Shown: positions 9,740 through 20,459, numbered from the stretch's first letter. The stretch: DNA of 64,000 nt from Campylobacter sp. 19-13652 (GCF_019702925.1 NZ_AP024713.1:1302001-1366000); one strand, 5' to 3'. Numbers and translations: made by a program. The notes: generated by a model not told the origin, from the letters alone.

Positions 9740-10362
9740 CGCTTTGCGATATAGGAAACACAAACGCCACCTTTTATAATGACGGCTTAATAAATAGGCT
9801 AAAAATTGATGATTTTTTAGAATTTACACCGCAAAATCCGATATATTACATAAGCGTAAATGATAGATTAAAAGAACATTTAAATAAGCAAAAACTTTTT
9901 ATAAATTTAGAACCACACTTTAACCTAAAATCACAGTATAAAGGCTTAGGTATAGATAGGGTGGCTGCTTGCGCAGGGGCTTATGACGGAGTGATAGTAG
10001 ACGCTGGAAGCGCTATAACAGTCGATATAATGGATAATGGCTATCATAAAGGGGGATTTATCCTACCTGGTATAAGCAAAATGCTAAAAACATACGAAAG
10101 TATATCGCCAAGGCTTAAAGTGGCATTAAATTCAAAGCCAGACCTAAAAACCCTTCCGCAAAACACAAAAGATGCAGTGAGCTTTGGCATAATAGCGCCC
10201 ATAGTGAGCATAATCTCACAAATAGCTAAAAATAGGCGCATATATTTTACAGGTGGGGATGGGGAGTTTTTATCGTGCTTTTTTGAGAATGCAATATATG
10301 ATAAAATGCTCGTTTTTCGCTCAATGCAACAACTAATAAAACAAAAAAGGCTTAATAAATGA
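9736..10362 (+). CDS. coaX: Type III pantothenate kinase
   Basis: 208 residues from the ATG at 9736, chosen because it overlaps the upstream stop as ATGA and is followed at once by the family's N-terminal phosphate loop TLCDIGNTNATF. An upstream in-frame ATG at 9712 would add eight residues without homology. Other signatures: GIDRVAACAGAYDG (pantothenate side), VDAGSAITVDIM, and the late GITGG-like FTGGDG. It catalyses the first step of coenzyme A synthesis. It overlaps hisG by 4 nt. Confidence 0.92.
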   Translation: MTLCDIGNTNATFYNDGLINRLKIDDFLEFTPQNPIYYISVNDRLKEHLNKQKLFINLEPHFNLKSQYKGLGIDRVAACAGAYDGVIVDAGSAITVDIMDNGYHKGGFILPGISKMLKTYESISPRLKVALNSKPDLKTLPQNTKDAVSFGIIAPIVSIISQIAKNRRIYFTGGDGEFLSCFFENAIYDKMLVFRSMQQLIKQKRLNK

Positions 10363-10973
10363 TAACAGTCGCTTTACCAAAGGGTAGGATAGCTAATCAG
10401 ACACTTGAAATTTTTGAAAGTGTATTTAAAAGCGAGTTTAAATTTGAAGATAGAAAACTAATACTAAATCAGGGTGATTTTAGATTTTTAATGGTGCGAA
10501 ATCAAGACATACCTGCATACGTGGTAGAGGGTGCTGCTGACGTGGGAGTGGTTGGACTTGATGTGCTAGCAGAGCATCGTCCAGATGTGGTGAGGCTACT
10601 TGATTTAAAGATAGGCAAGTGCCGCATATGTGTAGGCACCGTAGCTGGAAAAGAGCCTGATTTTACACAGCCTGAAATCAAAGTCGCTACTAAAATGCCT
10701 CAAATCGCGAGAGAGTATTTTGCAAATCACGCAATAGCAGCAAAGATAATAAAGCTATATGGCTCTATTGAACTAGCCCCACTTATAGGACTTTCTGACG
10801 TTATTGTGGATGTGGTTGAGACTGGTGCAACGATGAAGCAAAATGGATTAACTGTAACACATACAATAATGCAAAGTTCCGCTCATCTAATAGCAAACAA
10901 ATCAAGCTATATAGTAAAAAAAGAGGCTATTTTAGATCTTTACGAAAAGATAGCCTCACATGTAAACGGCTAG
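10359..10973 (+). CDS. hisG: ATP phosphoribosyltransferase, short form
   Basis: 204 residues. It catalyses the first step of histidine synthesis (ATP + PRPP). Motifs: ALPKGRIANQTLEIFE at the N-terminus, GAADVGVVGLDVL, and the PRPP loop DVVETGATMKQNGL. The length marks the short HisG_S type, which lacks the C-terminal ACT-like regulatory domain and is normally active only with the HisRS-like subunit HisZ. No hisZ is present in this window. It is the last gene of the 7.8-11 kb operon; a 513 nt gene-free stretch follows. Confidence 0.93.
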   Translation: MITVALPKGRIANQTLEIFESVFKSEFKFEDRKLILNQGDFRFLMVRNQDIPAYVVEGAADVGVVGLDVLAEHRPDVVRLLDLKIGKCRICVGTVAGKEPDFTQPEIKVATKMPQIAREYFANHAIAAKIIKLYGSIELAPLIGLSDVIVDVVETGATMKQNGLTVTHTIMQSSAHLIANKSSYIVKKEAILDLYEKIASHVNG

Positions 10974-11090
10974 ACTTAAAGATAAATTAGCTACAATTTA
11001 AGCATTCACATTAGGCATGTCTAATTTAAGTTATTTTTATAGGGCTTTATTTAAAATAGCACTGCTTTTTTATGCATTACAACAAACCAA

Positions 11091-11160
11091 GCACCTTTAA
11101 TTCACGCTAGTGGCTTTTGGCATTATCGCATCGCTTTGCAATGTAGGCACGATTTTTAGC
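11091..11160 (-). repeat. Degenerate intergenic repeat R1, copy A
   Basis: About 70 bp shared with 21192-21261 and 62980-63050. The common plus-strand core reads GTGGCTTTTGGCATTATCGC, then after a variable 7-10 nt a shared ATG(T/C)(A/C)GGCACGATTTTTAGC tail. Read on the minus strand, copy A ends AIMPKATSVN then TAA. Copies B and C end AAILKATSVN and AIMPKTTGTN at the same stop position, suggesting a decayed C-terminal coding end. Aligned by eye with at most one single-base gap. Confidence 0.65.
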
Positions 11161-11230
11161 AGGATAGCTTTTTAAGGCATGATAAATTTAAATTCACTTT
11201 TAAATTAAGCCTTAAAAATAATTTATTACA

Positions 11231-11398
11231 GTAAAATGCCGATATAGCAGGTATTTGCGTGCAGTGTTAATGTCGTTTTAAGCGTAGCAAAATTTAAATA
11301 AAACATCCAAATAATCCCAAAATATGCTCCAAAAGCTTTTAAATTTATGTAGTCTTAAGGCATCTTTTTTAAAAATTATGGATAAAATGCATTATAAA
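11231..11398 (-). repeat. Degenerate intergenic repeat R2, copy A
   Basis: Shared with 62695-62825: both begin AAAATGCCGATATA on the plus strand, both contain the stretch CCAAAAGCTTTTAAATTTAT, and both end in ATTATAAA. Copy A carries about 35 nt that are missing from copy C. On the minus strand copy A is open for about 42 codons, containing AFGAYFGIIWMFYL and ending NTCYIGILL then TAA. No start codon is evident. Confidence 0.6.
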
Positions 11399-11486
11399 TT
11401 TAATACCCTAAAGCACAAAAATAGCGCATTATATCTTAAATTCTTTCTTAAAATCGCCATAACCAAAGCCATCAATGCAAGCAATC

Positions 11487-12581
11487 CTAAGCAAAAAACA
11501 CATCTGGCGCAAGCCTTAAAAGGCAGGCTATGCAAGCTGTTACGCTTTGAGTGCGTACATACTCCCTATCACCAGCTAAAAGCAGCCTCTCTACAAGCAC
11601 ACCTCCTTTGCTACTCGCTGCACCCACATACACCGTACCTACTGGCTTTTGTGACGTGCCACCACCTGGCCCTGCTATACCGCTTACCGCTAGAGCAAAA
11701 TCCGCCCCACTCCTAGCCAAAGCCCCTTTTAGCATCTCCTGCACACACGGCTCACTCACTGCACCATAGCTTTTAAGAACCTCATCACCTACCCCTAGCC
11801 AGCTATGTTTTAACTGATTTGAGTACGTTATAAGTGAGCCGTCAAACACCTCGCTAACACCTGCTATATCGCCGAACCTAGCCGATAAAAGCCCAGCCGT
11901 ACAAGACTCAGCAAAGGTTATTTTAAGTCCCTTTTGCATTAGCACACTTGTGATAAATTCAACCTCGTTTTTATAAGGTATCATCTTATTGCTAAAGAGA
12001 TTTTGCACCCCTTCAAAAAAGCTCGCTATCTGCCCAAATTTTCCAGCCCTAGCCCTTATTAGCACCCAGTTTGGGATTAGCTCACTGCTTGTTAGCTCTA
12101 CTTCGTAGGTTTTTGCAAGAGGGGTAAGCAGGATATTAGCGCTCTCACTATCTATGTCAAATAGACTAAAATAGGCAAAATCCTTACGCGCGCTACCTAA
12201 AATAGCACCCAGTTTTTGAGCTGGTCTAGCTAGGATTAAATTTATCTCGCACTCGCCTATTTTTAATAGCGCTCCATTTTTGGTTACTACCTCAGATTTT
12301 GAAGGTGCTAGCAAATCGCCATTTAAAAGCAGCTCATCATCGCCTAAAGTGGCTAGAATTTTTGCGACCGTAGCAAAGCTATCATCGCCTGCATAAATCA
12401 CAAGGCTATCGTTTAAGCCTATAATCTCCTCTATCATAAAGGGTAAATTTTTATCGCTTTTACTCTGCAAATAAAACGAAGTAGCCTCTCCAAAATGCGC
12501 CTCATAAGATGAGATTATATAGCGTTTAAAAGGCTCATTTATATGCAGCTCTTCTCCCACGATTAAAAGAGTGTGTTTCAT
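11487..12581 (-). CDS. CinA-like protein with C-terminal NMN-amidohydrolase domain
   Basis: 364 residues from the ATG at 12581. The longer in-frame start at 12617 lies upstream of the -10 box at 12604, and AAAGGA sits correctly before 12581. The C-terminal 160 residues are a clear CinA/PncC domain: TFAESCTAGLLSARFG, VFDGSLITYSNQLK, AVSGIAGPGGGTSQKPVGTV. This domain deamidates nicotinamide mononucleotide in pyridine salvage. The N-terminal half is weakly similar to the MoaB-like CinA domain: LIVGEELHINEPF is a worn version of the usual GDELL..TN motif. It is divergent from ileS. Confidence 0.85.
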   Translation of the reverse strand: MKHTLLIVGEELHINEPFKRYIISSYEAHFGEATSFYLQSKSDKNLPFMIEEIIGLNDSLVIYAGDDSFATVAKILATLGDDELLLNGDLLAPSKSEVVTKNGALLKIGECEINLILARPAQKLGAILGSARKDFAYFSLFDIDSESANILLTPLAKTYEVELTSSELIPNWVLIRARAGKFGQIASFFEGVQNLFSNKMIPYKNEVEFITSVLMQKGLKITFAESCTAGLLSARFGDIAGVSEVFDGSLITYSNQLKHSWLGVGDEVLKSYGAVSEPCVQEMLKGALARSGADFALAVSGIAGPGGGTSQKPVGTVYVGAASSKGGVLVERLLLAGDREYVRTQSVTACIACLLRLAPDVFFA

Positions 12582-12603
12582 GATAAAATCCTTTTTTAGG
12601 GGT

Positions 12604-12609
12604 ATTATA
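12604..12609 (-). promoter_or_regulatory. -10 box of the cinA-like gene
   Basis: On the minus strand GTGCTATAATACC contains a perfect TATAAT with an upstream TGC extension. A transcript starting 7 nt downstream would begin about 16 nt before the ATG at 12581, which supports the shorter start for this gene. Confidence 0.6.
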
Positions 12610-12645
12610 GCACACATTTTCAGTAGTCTTTAACCCTCGCTTTGG

Positions 12646-12651
12646 TAAAAT
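12646..12651 (+). promoter_or_regulatory. -10-like box of the ileS operon
   Basis: TTTGGTAAAATCG contains TAAAAT 32 nt before the ileS ATG, in the short gap divergent from the cinA-like gene. A plausible vegetative promoter for the long ileS-to-tag operon, but one base off consensus. Confidence 0.4.
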
Positions 12652-12683
12652 CGTCAAATTTAATATCAAAAAAGGGCATAAAA

Positions 12684-15440
12684 ATGGACTATAAAGACAC
12701 ACTTTTACTACCTAGCACAGATTTTCCTATGCGAGGCAGCCTACCCCAGAATGAGCCGCAAACCCTGCAAGCTTGGCAAGAAAACTCCTACGCATACAGC
12801 AAAATGAAAAACCTAAGAAAACAAAAGCCAACCTTTACCCTACACGACGGTCCACCATATGCCAACGGACACCTGCACATCGGACACGCACTAAATAAAA
12901 TTCTAAAAGACACAATATTAAAAACGCACTATTTCTTTGGAGATGACATACGCTACATACCAGGATGGGACTGCCACGGACTACCTATCGAACAGCAAGT
13001 TGAAATGAAACTACAAAAAGAAAAAAAAGAGGCAAGCACCACGCAGATACGCTCTATGTGCCGCGAGCATGCGACTGAATTTGTCGGGGTGCAGTCTAGC
13101 GAATTTAAAAGCCTAGGCGTTATAGGGGATTTTGAAAATCCGTACCTAACCATGAAGTATGAATTTGAAGCTGACATATACCGCACACTATGTGAGGTAG
13201 CTAAAAAGGGGCTTTTAGTAGAAAGAAGTAAGCCAGTATACTGGAGCTGGGCGGCTAAGAGCGCACTAGCTGAAGCAGAGGTAGAGTACGAAGACAAAGA
13301 GGATTACTCAATATACGTCGCCTTTAGCCTTGATAAAGATGCCCTAAATGCCCTAGGAGTAAGCGAAGCAAGAGCGGTAATATGGACTACGACACCTTGG
13401 ACGCTACCAGCAAATCAGGGCATAAGCCTAAAGCCAGATACAATCTACGCAATCACAAGCGAAGGGCTAATCCTAGCAAAAGAGCTAGTAGCGCAACTAA
13501 AAGATCTAGGCATAACAAATGGCGAAATAATAAAAGAATTTAACTCCCAAAAATTAGAAAAAACCCACGCCATAAACCCACTAAATGGGCGCAAATCGAT
13601 ATTTTTACTAGGCGATCACGTCGAAACTACAGGCGGTACAGGGCTAGTCCACACAGCTCCAGGGCATGGTGAGGATGACTATAAAGTATGGCGAAAATAT
13701 GGATTTAGCGAGATTATCATGCCCGTTGATGATGCTGGGCTTTATGATAACACGATAAAACTTCATGCGCTTTTTGAGCCTAGCGTGGCTGATGAGCTTT
13801 TGGGAGTGCATATATTTAAGGCAAATGAGAGGATTTTGGAGCTACTTGGTGGGGCGCTACTTCATATGAGTAAATTTATCCACTCATATCCGTTTTGTTG
13901 GCGTACACATAAGCCAGTGATTTATCGCGCTACAAAACAGTGGTTTATTACTATGGATGAGCCAGTACTTAATGGCAAAAGCCTGCGAGAAGTGGCGCTA
14001 AAAGCGCTTGATAGCGTTAAGTTCTACCCAGAAGCAGGCAGAAATAGAATAACAAGCATGATAGCAAATCGCCCAGACTGGTGCATAAGCCGTCAAAGAG
14101 ACTGGGGAGTACCAATAGCGTTTTTTAGACACAAAGAGACAAAAGAAGTGATATTTGACGAAGCCATACTAAATCACGTAGCCCAAATATTTCAAGACTG
14201 CGGCGCGGACGCATGGTGGAGCCTAACAGTGCAGGAGCTTTTGCCTCCTTGTTGTCATTACGAAGCAAGCGAACTTGAAAAGGTAACGGATATACTTGAT
14301 GTGTGGTTTGACTCTGGCTCTACGTGGAATGCAGTGCTAAAAAGCGGTCACTACGATGCAGGAAGCTATCCTTGCGATATGTACTTAGAAGGCTCAGACC
14401 AGCACCGTGGCTGGTTTCAAAGCTCGCTTCTTTTAAGCTGCGCAGTAAATGGCATAGCGCCTTATAAATCGGTTCTAACCCACGGTTTTACAGTTGATGA
14501 AAACGGCTTTAAAATGAGCAAAAGCAAAGGCAATGTCGTAGCCCCGCAAGATGTAGCGCGTGAGTTTGGCGTGGATATTTTACGCCTTTGGGTGAGCTTG
14601 AGTGATTATTCAAGCGAGCTAAAAATCAGCCAAAATATCCTAAAACAAGTAAGCGAACAATACCGAAAAATTCGAAACACGATAAGATTTTTACTAGCAA
14701 ACGTAAATGATCTAACCTCAATAAATACGGACTTTGGACTGCTTGATAGATGGATACTCATGAAAGCCGAGCGAGCCTTTAACGACGCTGCAACAAGCTT
14801 TAGAGCATATGATTTTAGCAAGGGCTTTAACATACTTTTAAACTTCCTGTCATCAGATTTAAGCGGCATCTACCTAGACGTCTGCAAAGATAGGCTTTAC
14901 TGCGACGCAAAAGATGGCATTAGACGCCAAAGCGCACAATCAGCAATGGCGCTAATAGCAAGAAGCCTGCTAGCCCTAATCGCCCCAACTCTCACATACA
15001 CAGTCGATGAAGTGTTAAAATACGCTCCAGCTATAATTAAAAATGGCGCAAATGATGTATTTGACCTAGTTTATGAGCCGATTAAATTTAACTTTAGCGT
15101 AGATGATGAGATGATTCTGGCGGCTAGAGAGAAATTCTTTGAATTAATAGACCCAGCCAAAAAAGAGAAACTTTTAAAAAGCACCCTTGAGCTTGACCTA
15201 CAAACAAGCGCAGATAGTCTTGTGGCGTTTGACGAGACGGAGATTGCAGATCTATTTACAGTCTCATCCATAAAAGCCATAGATAAAGGCGTGGAAGCGC
15301 TATTTGAGTTTGAAATAAATGGATATAAATTTAGGGCCGTTAAATCAAGCGGACACAAATGCCCGCGCTGCTGGAAGCTAAACGCGCAAAATGACGGCGA
15401 AGTCTGCCCTAGGTGTGCTGAGGTATTAGCAGATGCTTAG
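12684..15440 (+). CDS. ileS: Isoleucyl-tRNA synthetase
   Basis: 918 residues from the ATG at 12684 ([18 protein letters not shown]). An in-frame upstream start at 12642 would fall inside the promoter and is rejected. Class I motifs: HIGH as [15 protein letters not shown] as [10 protein letters not shown]. The editing domain has the TTPWTLPAN segment. A C-terminal zinc finger (CPRCWKL then CPRC) marks the bacterial type sensitive to mupirocin as a family. It charges tRNA-Ile. First gene of a plus-strand operon; its end overlaps the next small gene by 8 nt. Confidence 0.97.
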   Translation: MDYKDTLLLPSTDFPMRGSLPQNEPQTLQAWQENSYAYSKMKNLRKQKPTFTLHDGPPYANGHLHIGHALNKILKDTILKTHYFFGDDIRYIPGWDCHGLPIEQQVEMKLQKEKKEASTTQIRSMCREHATEFVGVQSSEFKSLGVIGDFENPYLTMKYEFEADIYRTLCEVAKKGLLVERSKPVYWSWAAKSALAEAEVEYEDKEDYSIYVAFSLDKDALNALGVSEARAVIWTTTPWTLPANQGISLKPDTIYAITSEGLILAKELVAQLKDLGITNGEIIKEFNSQKLEKTHAINPLNGRKSIFLLGDHVETTGGTGLVHTAPGHGEDDYKVWRKYGFSEIIMPVDDAGLYDNTIKLHALFEPSVADELLGVHIFKANERILELLGGALLHMSKFIHSYPFCWRTHKPVIYRATKQWFITMDEPVLNGKSLREVALKALDSVKFYPEAGRNRITSMIANRPDWCISRQRDWGVPIAFFRHKETKEVIFDEAILNHVAQIFQDCGADAWWSLTVQELLPPCCHYEASELEKVTDILDVWFDSGSTWNAVLKSGHYDAGSYPCDMYLEGSDQHRGWFQSSLLLSCAVNGIAPYKSVLTHGFTVDENGFKMSKSKGNVVAPQDVAREFGVDILRLWVSLSDYSSELKISQNILKQVSEQYRKIRNTIRFLLANVNDLTSINTDFGLLDRWILMKAERAFNDAATSFRAYDFSKGFNILLNFLSSDLSGIYLDVCKDRLYCDAKDGIRRQSAQSAMALIARSLLALIAPTLTYTVDEVLKYAPAIIKNGANDVFDLVYEPIKFNFSVDDEMILAAREKFFELIDPAKKEKLLKSTLELDLQTSADSLVAFDETEIADLFTVSSIKAIDKGVEALFEFEINGYKFRAVKSSGHKCPRCWKLNAQNDGEVCPRCAEVLADA

Positions 15441-15543
15441 CCAGCCAGTAAGCCCATGGCTTATAGTCTTTAGCATAGCTGGGATACTAGCACTTATAGC
15501 CGTTGGGGTAAAGTTTGTAAATAAATTTAAGGAAAAAAGATGA
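15433..15543 (+). CDS. 36-residue single-pass membrane protein
   Basis: A short gene that bridges ileS and gatA: its ATG lies 8 nt inside the ileS end and its TGA overlaps the gatA ATG (ATGA). The product starts MLSQPVSPW, has one hydrophobic helix ([17 protein letters not shown], about residues 10-26) and a basic tail VNKFKEKR, so it would sit in the inner membrane with the C-terminus in the cytoplasm. Both overlaps and the charge pattern support a true gene. From memory C. jejuni has a small membrane protein between ileS and gatA. Function unknown. Confidence 0.72.
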   Translation: MLSQPVSPWLIVFSIAGILALIAVGVKFVNKFKEKR

Positions 15544-16898
15544 TAAGTTTAAAAGAAGCTTTAAAGCTAGACGCTTCACAAATAGCACTCCTAAGAGAGG
15601 AGATAGCTCAAAAAGCGAGCCAGACTAAGCACCTAGGCGCATATGTCGAGCAGTTAAAAGGCGAGGAACTGGCCACTAGCGGCAGCGGCATACCAATAGC
15701 GATAAAAGACAATATCCAGGTAAAAGACTGGGCGATTACCTGCGCTTCAAATATCTTACAAGGCTACGTTGCGCCATATAACGCAACCGTGATAGAAAAA
15801 CTCCTTGCGGCGAATTTATCACCATTTGGGCGGACAAATATGGATGAGTTTGCTATGGGAAGTACAACTGAGAGTAGCTTTTACGGACGCACGCTAAATC
15901 CTTTAAATAATGAATTTGTCCCAGGTGGCAGTAGTGGCGGCTCAGCCGCAGCAGTCGCAGCTGGCATAGCAGTAGCCGCGCTTGGTTCTGACACAGGCGG
16001 TAGCATCCGCCAGCCAGCAGCGTTTTGCGGATGCGTAGGACTAAAGCCAACATACGGTAGGGTAAGCCGCTACGGACTAGCAGCATACTCAAGTAGCCTA
16101 GACCAGATAGGACCCATCACGCAAAATGTCGAAGACGCGGCTATTTTATACGACATAATCGCAGGATATGACGCCAAAGATAGCACCAGTGCAAACGTAG
16201 AGTTTACTCCAACTGCACCAAATTTAAATAGTGAGCGAAAGCTAAAAATTTGTGTCGTTAGAAACTACGTACAAAACGCAGCCCCTGAAGTAAAAGAGGC
16301 ACTAAATGCCGCCATAGCAAAGCTACAAAACGCGGGACATAGCATAGTTTATGCTGACCTTGAAGACTCAAAATACGATGTAGCAGCGTACTACATAATA
16401 GCAACAGCCGAAGCAAGCGCAAATCTAAGCCGATATGATGGCGTACGATACGGCAGACGTGCGCAGGCAGAAAATTTAAAACAGCTTTACGTAAATAGCC
16501 GTAGCGAAGGCTTTGGCGATGAGGTAAAAAGGCGCATACTGCTGGGTACATTTGTGCTAAGCAGCGGATATTACGACGCATACTACATAAAAGCGCAAAA
16601 AGCACGCGCCCACATAAAAGCGCAATATGAAAGACTACTTGATGAAGCAGATTTAATCTTTATGCCAGTTAGTCCAAACGTAGGCATAAAATTTGGCGAG
16701 GTAAGCGACCCATTAGCTGCGTATTTATCGGATATTTATACAATAAGCGTAAACCTAGCTGGACTTCCGGCCATCACTGTGCCAGTAGCAAAAGCAAGCC
16801 AAGGGCTAAGCATATCAGCTCAGCTTATAGGGCGAGCATTTGATGAACAAAGCGTACTTGACGCAGCAAAGAGTTTAGAAAATTTAATAAAAGGATAA
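15540..16898 (+). CDS. gatA: Asp/Glu-tRNA(Asn/Gln) amidotransferase subunit A
   Basis: 452 residues, standard. Amidase-signature fold with the Ser-cisSer-Lys triad: AIKDNIQV holds the Lys, and [15 protein letters not shown] plus [11 protein letters not shown] hold the serines. It releases ammonia from glutamine for conversion of Glu-tRNA(Gln)/Asp-tRNA(Asn). Its partner gatC is at 7.4 kb on the other strand. Overlaps the 36-residue gene by 4 nt; guaB follows after 3 nt. Confidence 0.97.
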   Translation: MISLKEALKLDASQIALLREEIAQKASQTKHLGAYVEQLKGEELATSGSGIPIAIKDNIQVKDWAITCASNILQGYVAPYNATVIEKLLAANLSPFGRTNMDEFAMGSTTESSFYGRTLNPLNNEFVPGGSSGGSAAAVAAGIAVAALGSDTGGSIRQPAAFCGCVGLKPTYGRVSRYGLAAYSSSLDQIGPITQNVEDAAILYDIIAGYDAKDSTSANVEFTPTAPNLNSERKLKICVVRNYVQNAAPEVKEALNAAIAKLQNAGHSIVYADLEDSKYDVAAYYIIATAEASANLSRYDGVRYGRRAQAENLKQLYVNSRSEGFGDEVKRRILLGTFVLSSGYYDAYYIKAQKARAHIKAQYERLLDEADLIFMPVSPNVGIKFGEVSDPLAAYLSDIYTISVNLAGLPAITVPVAKASQGLSISAQLIGRAFDEQSVLDAAKSLENLIKG

Positions 16899-18350
<1,452 letters not shown>

Positions 18351-18351
18351 T

Positions 18352-19449
18352 TTGCATTTAAAAGTCGCCACCGAACATTTTAGTGAGCCTTTATACCTAG
18401 AAAGCGGGCGTATGCTGCGTGAGTTTAGCCTAAAGTACGAAAGCTACGGCAAGCTAAACGAAGCCAAAGATAACGTCATCGTTATCACGCACGCTCTCAC
18501 TGGCAGCCACCACGCAGCTGGCGTGTATGAGGGCGAGAGCCGAGCTGGCTGGTGGGATGAGCTAATAGGTAAAAACAAAGCCATAGATACGGATAAATTC
18601 TACGTCATCTGCGTTAGCATTTTGGGCGCTCCGTTTGGCTCAACCTGCCCTTTAAGCATAAATCCAGACACAGGCAAAAGATACGGTCTAAGCTTTCCAG
18701 TGCTCGCAATTAGCGACGTGGTAAGGGCGCAAAGAAGGCTCTTTGACAGGCTTGGTATAAAAAGAGCGCGCGCAGTAATAGGCGGTAGCCTAGGCGGAAT
18801 GCAAGCACTCTGCTTTGCAATAGAACATAGTGATTTTGCCGATAAAACAATCATGCTAGCCTCGACATGGCAGACTCCACCTTGGGCGATAGCGTTTAAT
18901 AAAATCGCCACCCATGCGATATATCACGACATAGAATTTAAAAATGGCGAATACTGCGAGGAGGACATAGCACTTAATGGACTGGCTGGACTTGAATATG
19001 CTAGAATGGCTGGGCATATAAGCTTTTTAAGTCCCTTTAGTATGGATGCTAAATTTGGACGTAGCTACACAGCCACTGACGGACTTTACGAGCTTTTTGG
19101 CAGGTTTGAAGTGGAGAGGTATTTAGAGTATAACTCAGCAAATTTTGCACGTAGATATGACCCACTATGCTATCTTTACGTCATTAAAATGATGAATATC
19201 TTTGACTGCACTAGGCACTATGAAAGCTTAAAGGACGCACTAAGCCCAATAAAAAGCGACATGCACCTTTTTAGTTTTTCTGGGGATTTGCTCTTTGTAC
19301 CATCTCTTATGGCTAAATTAGCGAACACCCTTAAAAGCATGGGTAAGTTTTGCGATTATACCGAGGTGCAAAGTGAGTATGGGCATGACGCTTTTTTGGT
19401 TGAAACCCATAAATTTGATAAAAAAATAGCAGAAATTTTAGGAGATTAA
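18352..19449 (+). CDS. metX: Homoserine O-acetyltransferase
   Basis: 365 residues with a TTG start, 1 nt after the guaB stop. There is no strong ribosome site, so translation is probably coupled. The TTG is preferred over the later ATG because the family has about 12-18 residues before the conserved first strand (LYLESGRMLREFSLKYESYG). Alpha/beta-hydrolase: nucleophile in IGGSLGGMQAL, the aspartate in FSFSGDLLFVP, the histidine in EYGHDAFL. It activates homoserine with acetyl-CoA for methionine synthesis. A succinyl-specific enzyme cannot be excluded by eye. Confidence 0.9.
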   Translation: MHLKVATEHFSEPLYLESGRMLREFSLKYESYGKLNEAKDNVIVITHALTGSHHAAGVYEGESRAGWWDELIGKNKAIDTDKFYVICVSILGAPFGSTCPLSINPDTGKRYGLSFPVLAISDVVRAQRRLFDRLGIKRARAVIGGSLGGMQALCFAIEHSDFADKTIMLASTWQTPPWAIAFNKIATHAIYHDIEFKNGEYCEEDIALNGLAGLEYARMAGHISFLSPFSMDAKFGRSYTATDGLYELFGRFEVERYLEYNSANFARRYDPLCYLYVIKMMNIFDCTRHYESLKDALSPIKSDMHLFSFSGDLLFVPSLMAKLANTLKSMGKFCDYTEVQSEYGHDAFLVETHKFDKKIAEILGD

Positions 19450-19450
19450 A

Positions 19451-19636
19451 ATGCAAGAAAATAGCTTTGAAGCAAAACTCTCAAAAGCAAGCGAGATACT
19501 TAAGCTGCTAAATGACGAAAATACAAGCCTCGAAAAAAGCGTAGAGCTACACAAAGAGGGCAAAAGGCTACTTAGCGAGGCAAGTCAAATCCTAAACGAA
19601 GCAAAGCTAAGCATCGAAGAGGTAAACGAGGAGTAG
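19451..19636 (+). CDS. xseB: Exodeoxyribonuclease VII small subunit
   Basis: 61 residues, two helices with heptad character typical of XseB (SFEAKLSKASEILKLL, then SLEKSVELHKEGKRLL). Several copies coat the long helices of XseA to form the single-strand nuclease; xseA is not in this window. Placed 1 nt after metX and 4 nt before the nitrilase-fold gene. Confidence 0.85.
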   Translation: MQENSFEAKLSKASEILKLLNDENTSLEKSVELHKEGKRLLSEASQILNEAKLSIEEVNEE

Positions 19637-19640
19637 GCGA

Positions 19641-20459
19641 ATGAGCGCGCAAAAGCTTACAAAAATAGCCGCACTTCAAATAGGCGAGCTTAGCCAGAGC
19701 CTTTCAAGGCTTGATTATTACATGAGGATATGTGTTAGCGAGGGTGTTAGCGCACTCGTGCTTGGCGAATACACCATGCAGCCATTTTTTAAAAGCCTAA
19801 TTAAAATGCCAAAAGGCGAAATCTCCGCCCTAGCAGACAAAAGAAAATGGGATCTAAGCGAGCTATGCCAAAAGCACGGCATAAGCCTAATAACAAGCCT
19901 AATCATGCCAAAAAATGGCGCACTTTATAAAGGTGTGGCAAGCTTTAAAGCAGATGGAGCGTTTAAATTTAGTCCACAAAATGTCCTAATCTCATACCCA
20001 CACTGGGACGAGGAAAAATTTTTCGCAAATTCCACGCAAAAGCTATCTTTGCAGACTTTTAAATTTAACGACCTAAAAGTGGGCGTAATAAATGCATACG
20101 AAGCGCATTTTGATGAGTGCTGGAGGTTTTTAGCCAAAAAAGGGGTGCATTTAGTAATCGCCTTAAGCGCAAACACCTTTGCCTCAAATGCCCGCTGGGA
20201 GGCGCTTTTAAAAGCTAAAGCCCTAAGCTACGGTGTGAGCGTACTCAGGGTCGCAAGAGTCGGCGAATACTGTGATGACGATAAAAGCCGCTGGGAATTT
20301 TACGGCGATAGCATGCTAATCTCGCCTAGCGCAGAGGTGCTATGGCGACTTGGGAGCAAGGAGGAGCTTGGCATTGCTAGCATAGATAAAAATGAAATTT
20401 TAAAACAGCGCTCTATTTGGAATTTCCGTGCTCAGGCTAGGCAAAGGGGCTGGCTATGA
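19641..20459 (+). CDS. Nitrilase-fold (carbon-nitrogen hydrolase) protein, probably inactive
   Basis: 272 residues with the overall pattern of the CN-hydrolase superfamily. The Glu of the Glu-Lys-Cys triad is in LVLGEYTMQPFF (E43). The segment aligned to the usual GxxICYDxxFPE reads GVINAYEAHFDE (148-159), which puts Ala152 in place of the nucleophilic Cys. Around residues 110-125, where the catalytic Lys is expected, there is none. The protein therefore probably binds rather than cleaves, or the alignment hides a displaced residue. Overlaps tag by 4 nt and follows xseB. Substrate unknown. Confidence 0.8.
   Translation: MSAQKLTKIAALQIGELSQSLSRLDYYMRICVSEGVSALVLGEYTMQPFFKSLIKMPKGEISALADKRKWDLSELCQKHGISLITSLIMPKNGALYKGVASFKADGAFKFSPQNVLISYPHWDEEKFFANSTQKLSLQTFKFNDLKVGVINAYEAHFDECWRFLAKKGVHLVIALSANTFASNARWEALLKAKALSYGVSVLRVARVGEYCDDDKSRWEFYGDSMLISPSAEVLWRLGSKEELGIASIDKNEILKQRSIWNFRAQARQRGWL

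Larger units (their letters stand above)
10974..11486. other. Gene-free region between hisG and the cinA-like gene
   Basis: 513 nt of AT-rich sequence with no credible gene. It holds one copy each of two degenerate repeats (11091-11160 and 11231-11398) that recur near 21.2 kb and 62.7-63.05 kb. On the minus strand both copies keep protein-like open stretches that end in stop codons, so the region looks like decayed coding sequence rather than a regulatory region. I see no convincing terminator hairpin after hisG. Confidence 0.6.

Noticed and set aside
11324-11716. Plus-strand open frame of 130 codons
   Set aside because: Its second half is antisense to the well-supported CinA domain and the first half is the AT-rich spacer; Leu/His-rich low-quality protein, no ribosome site.
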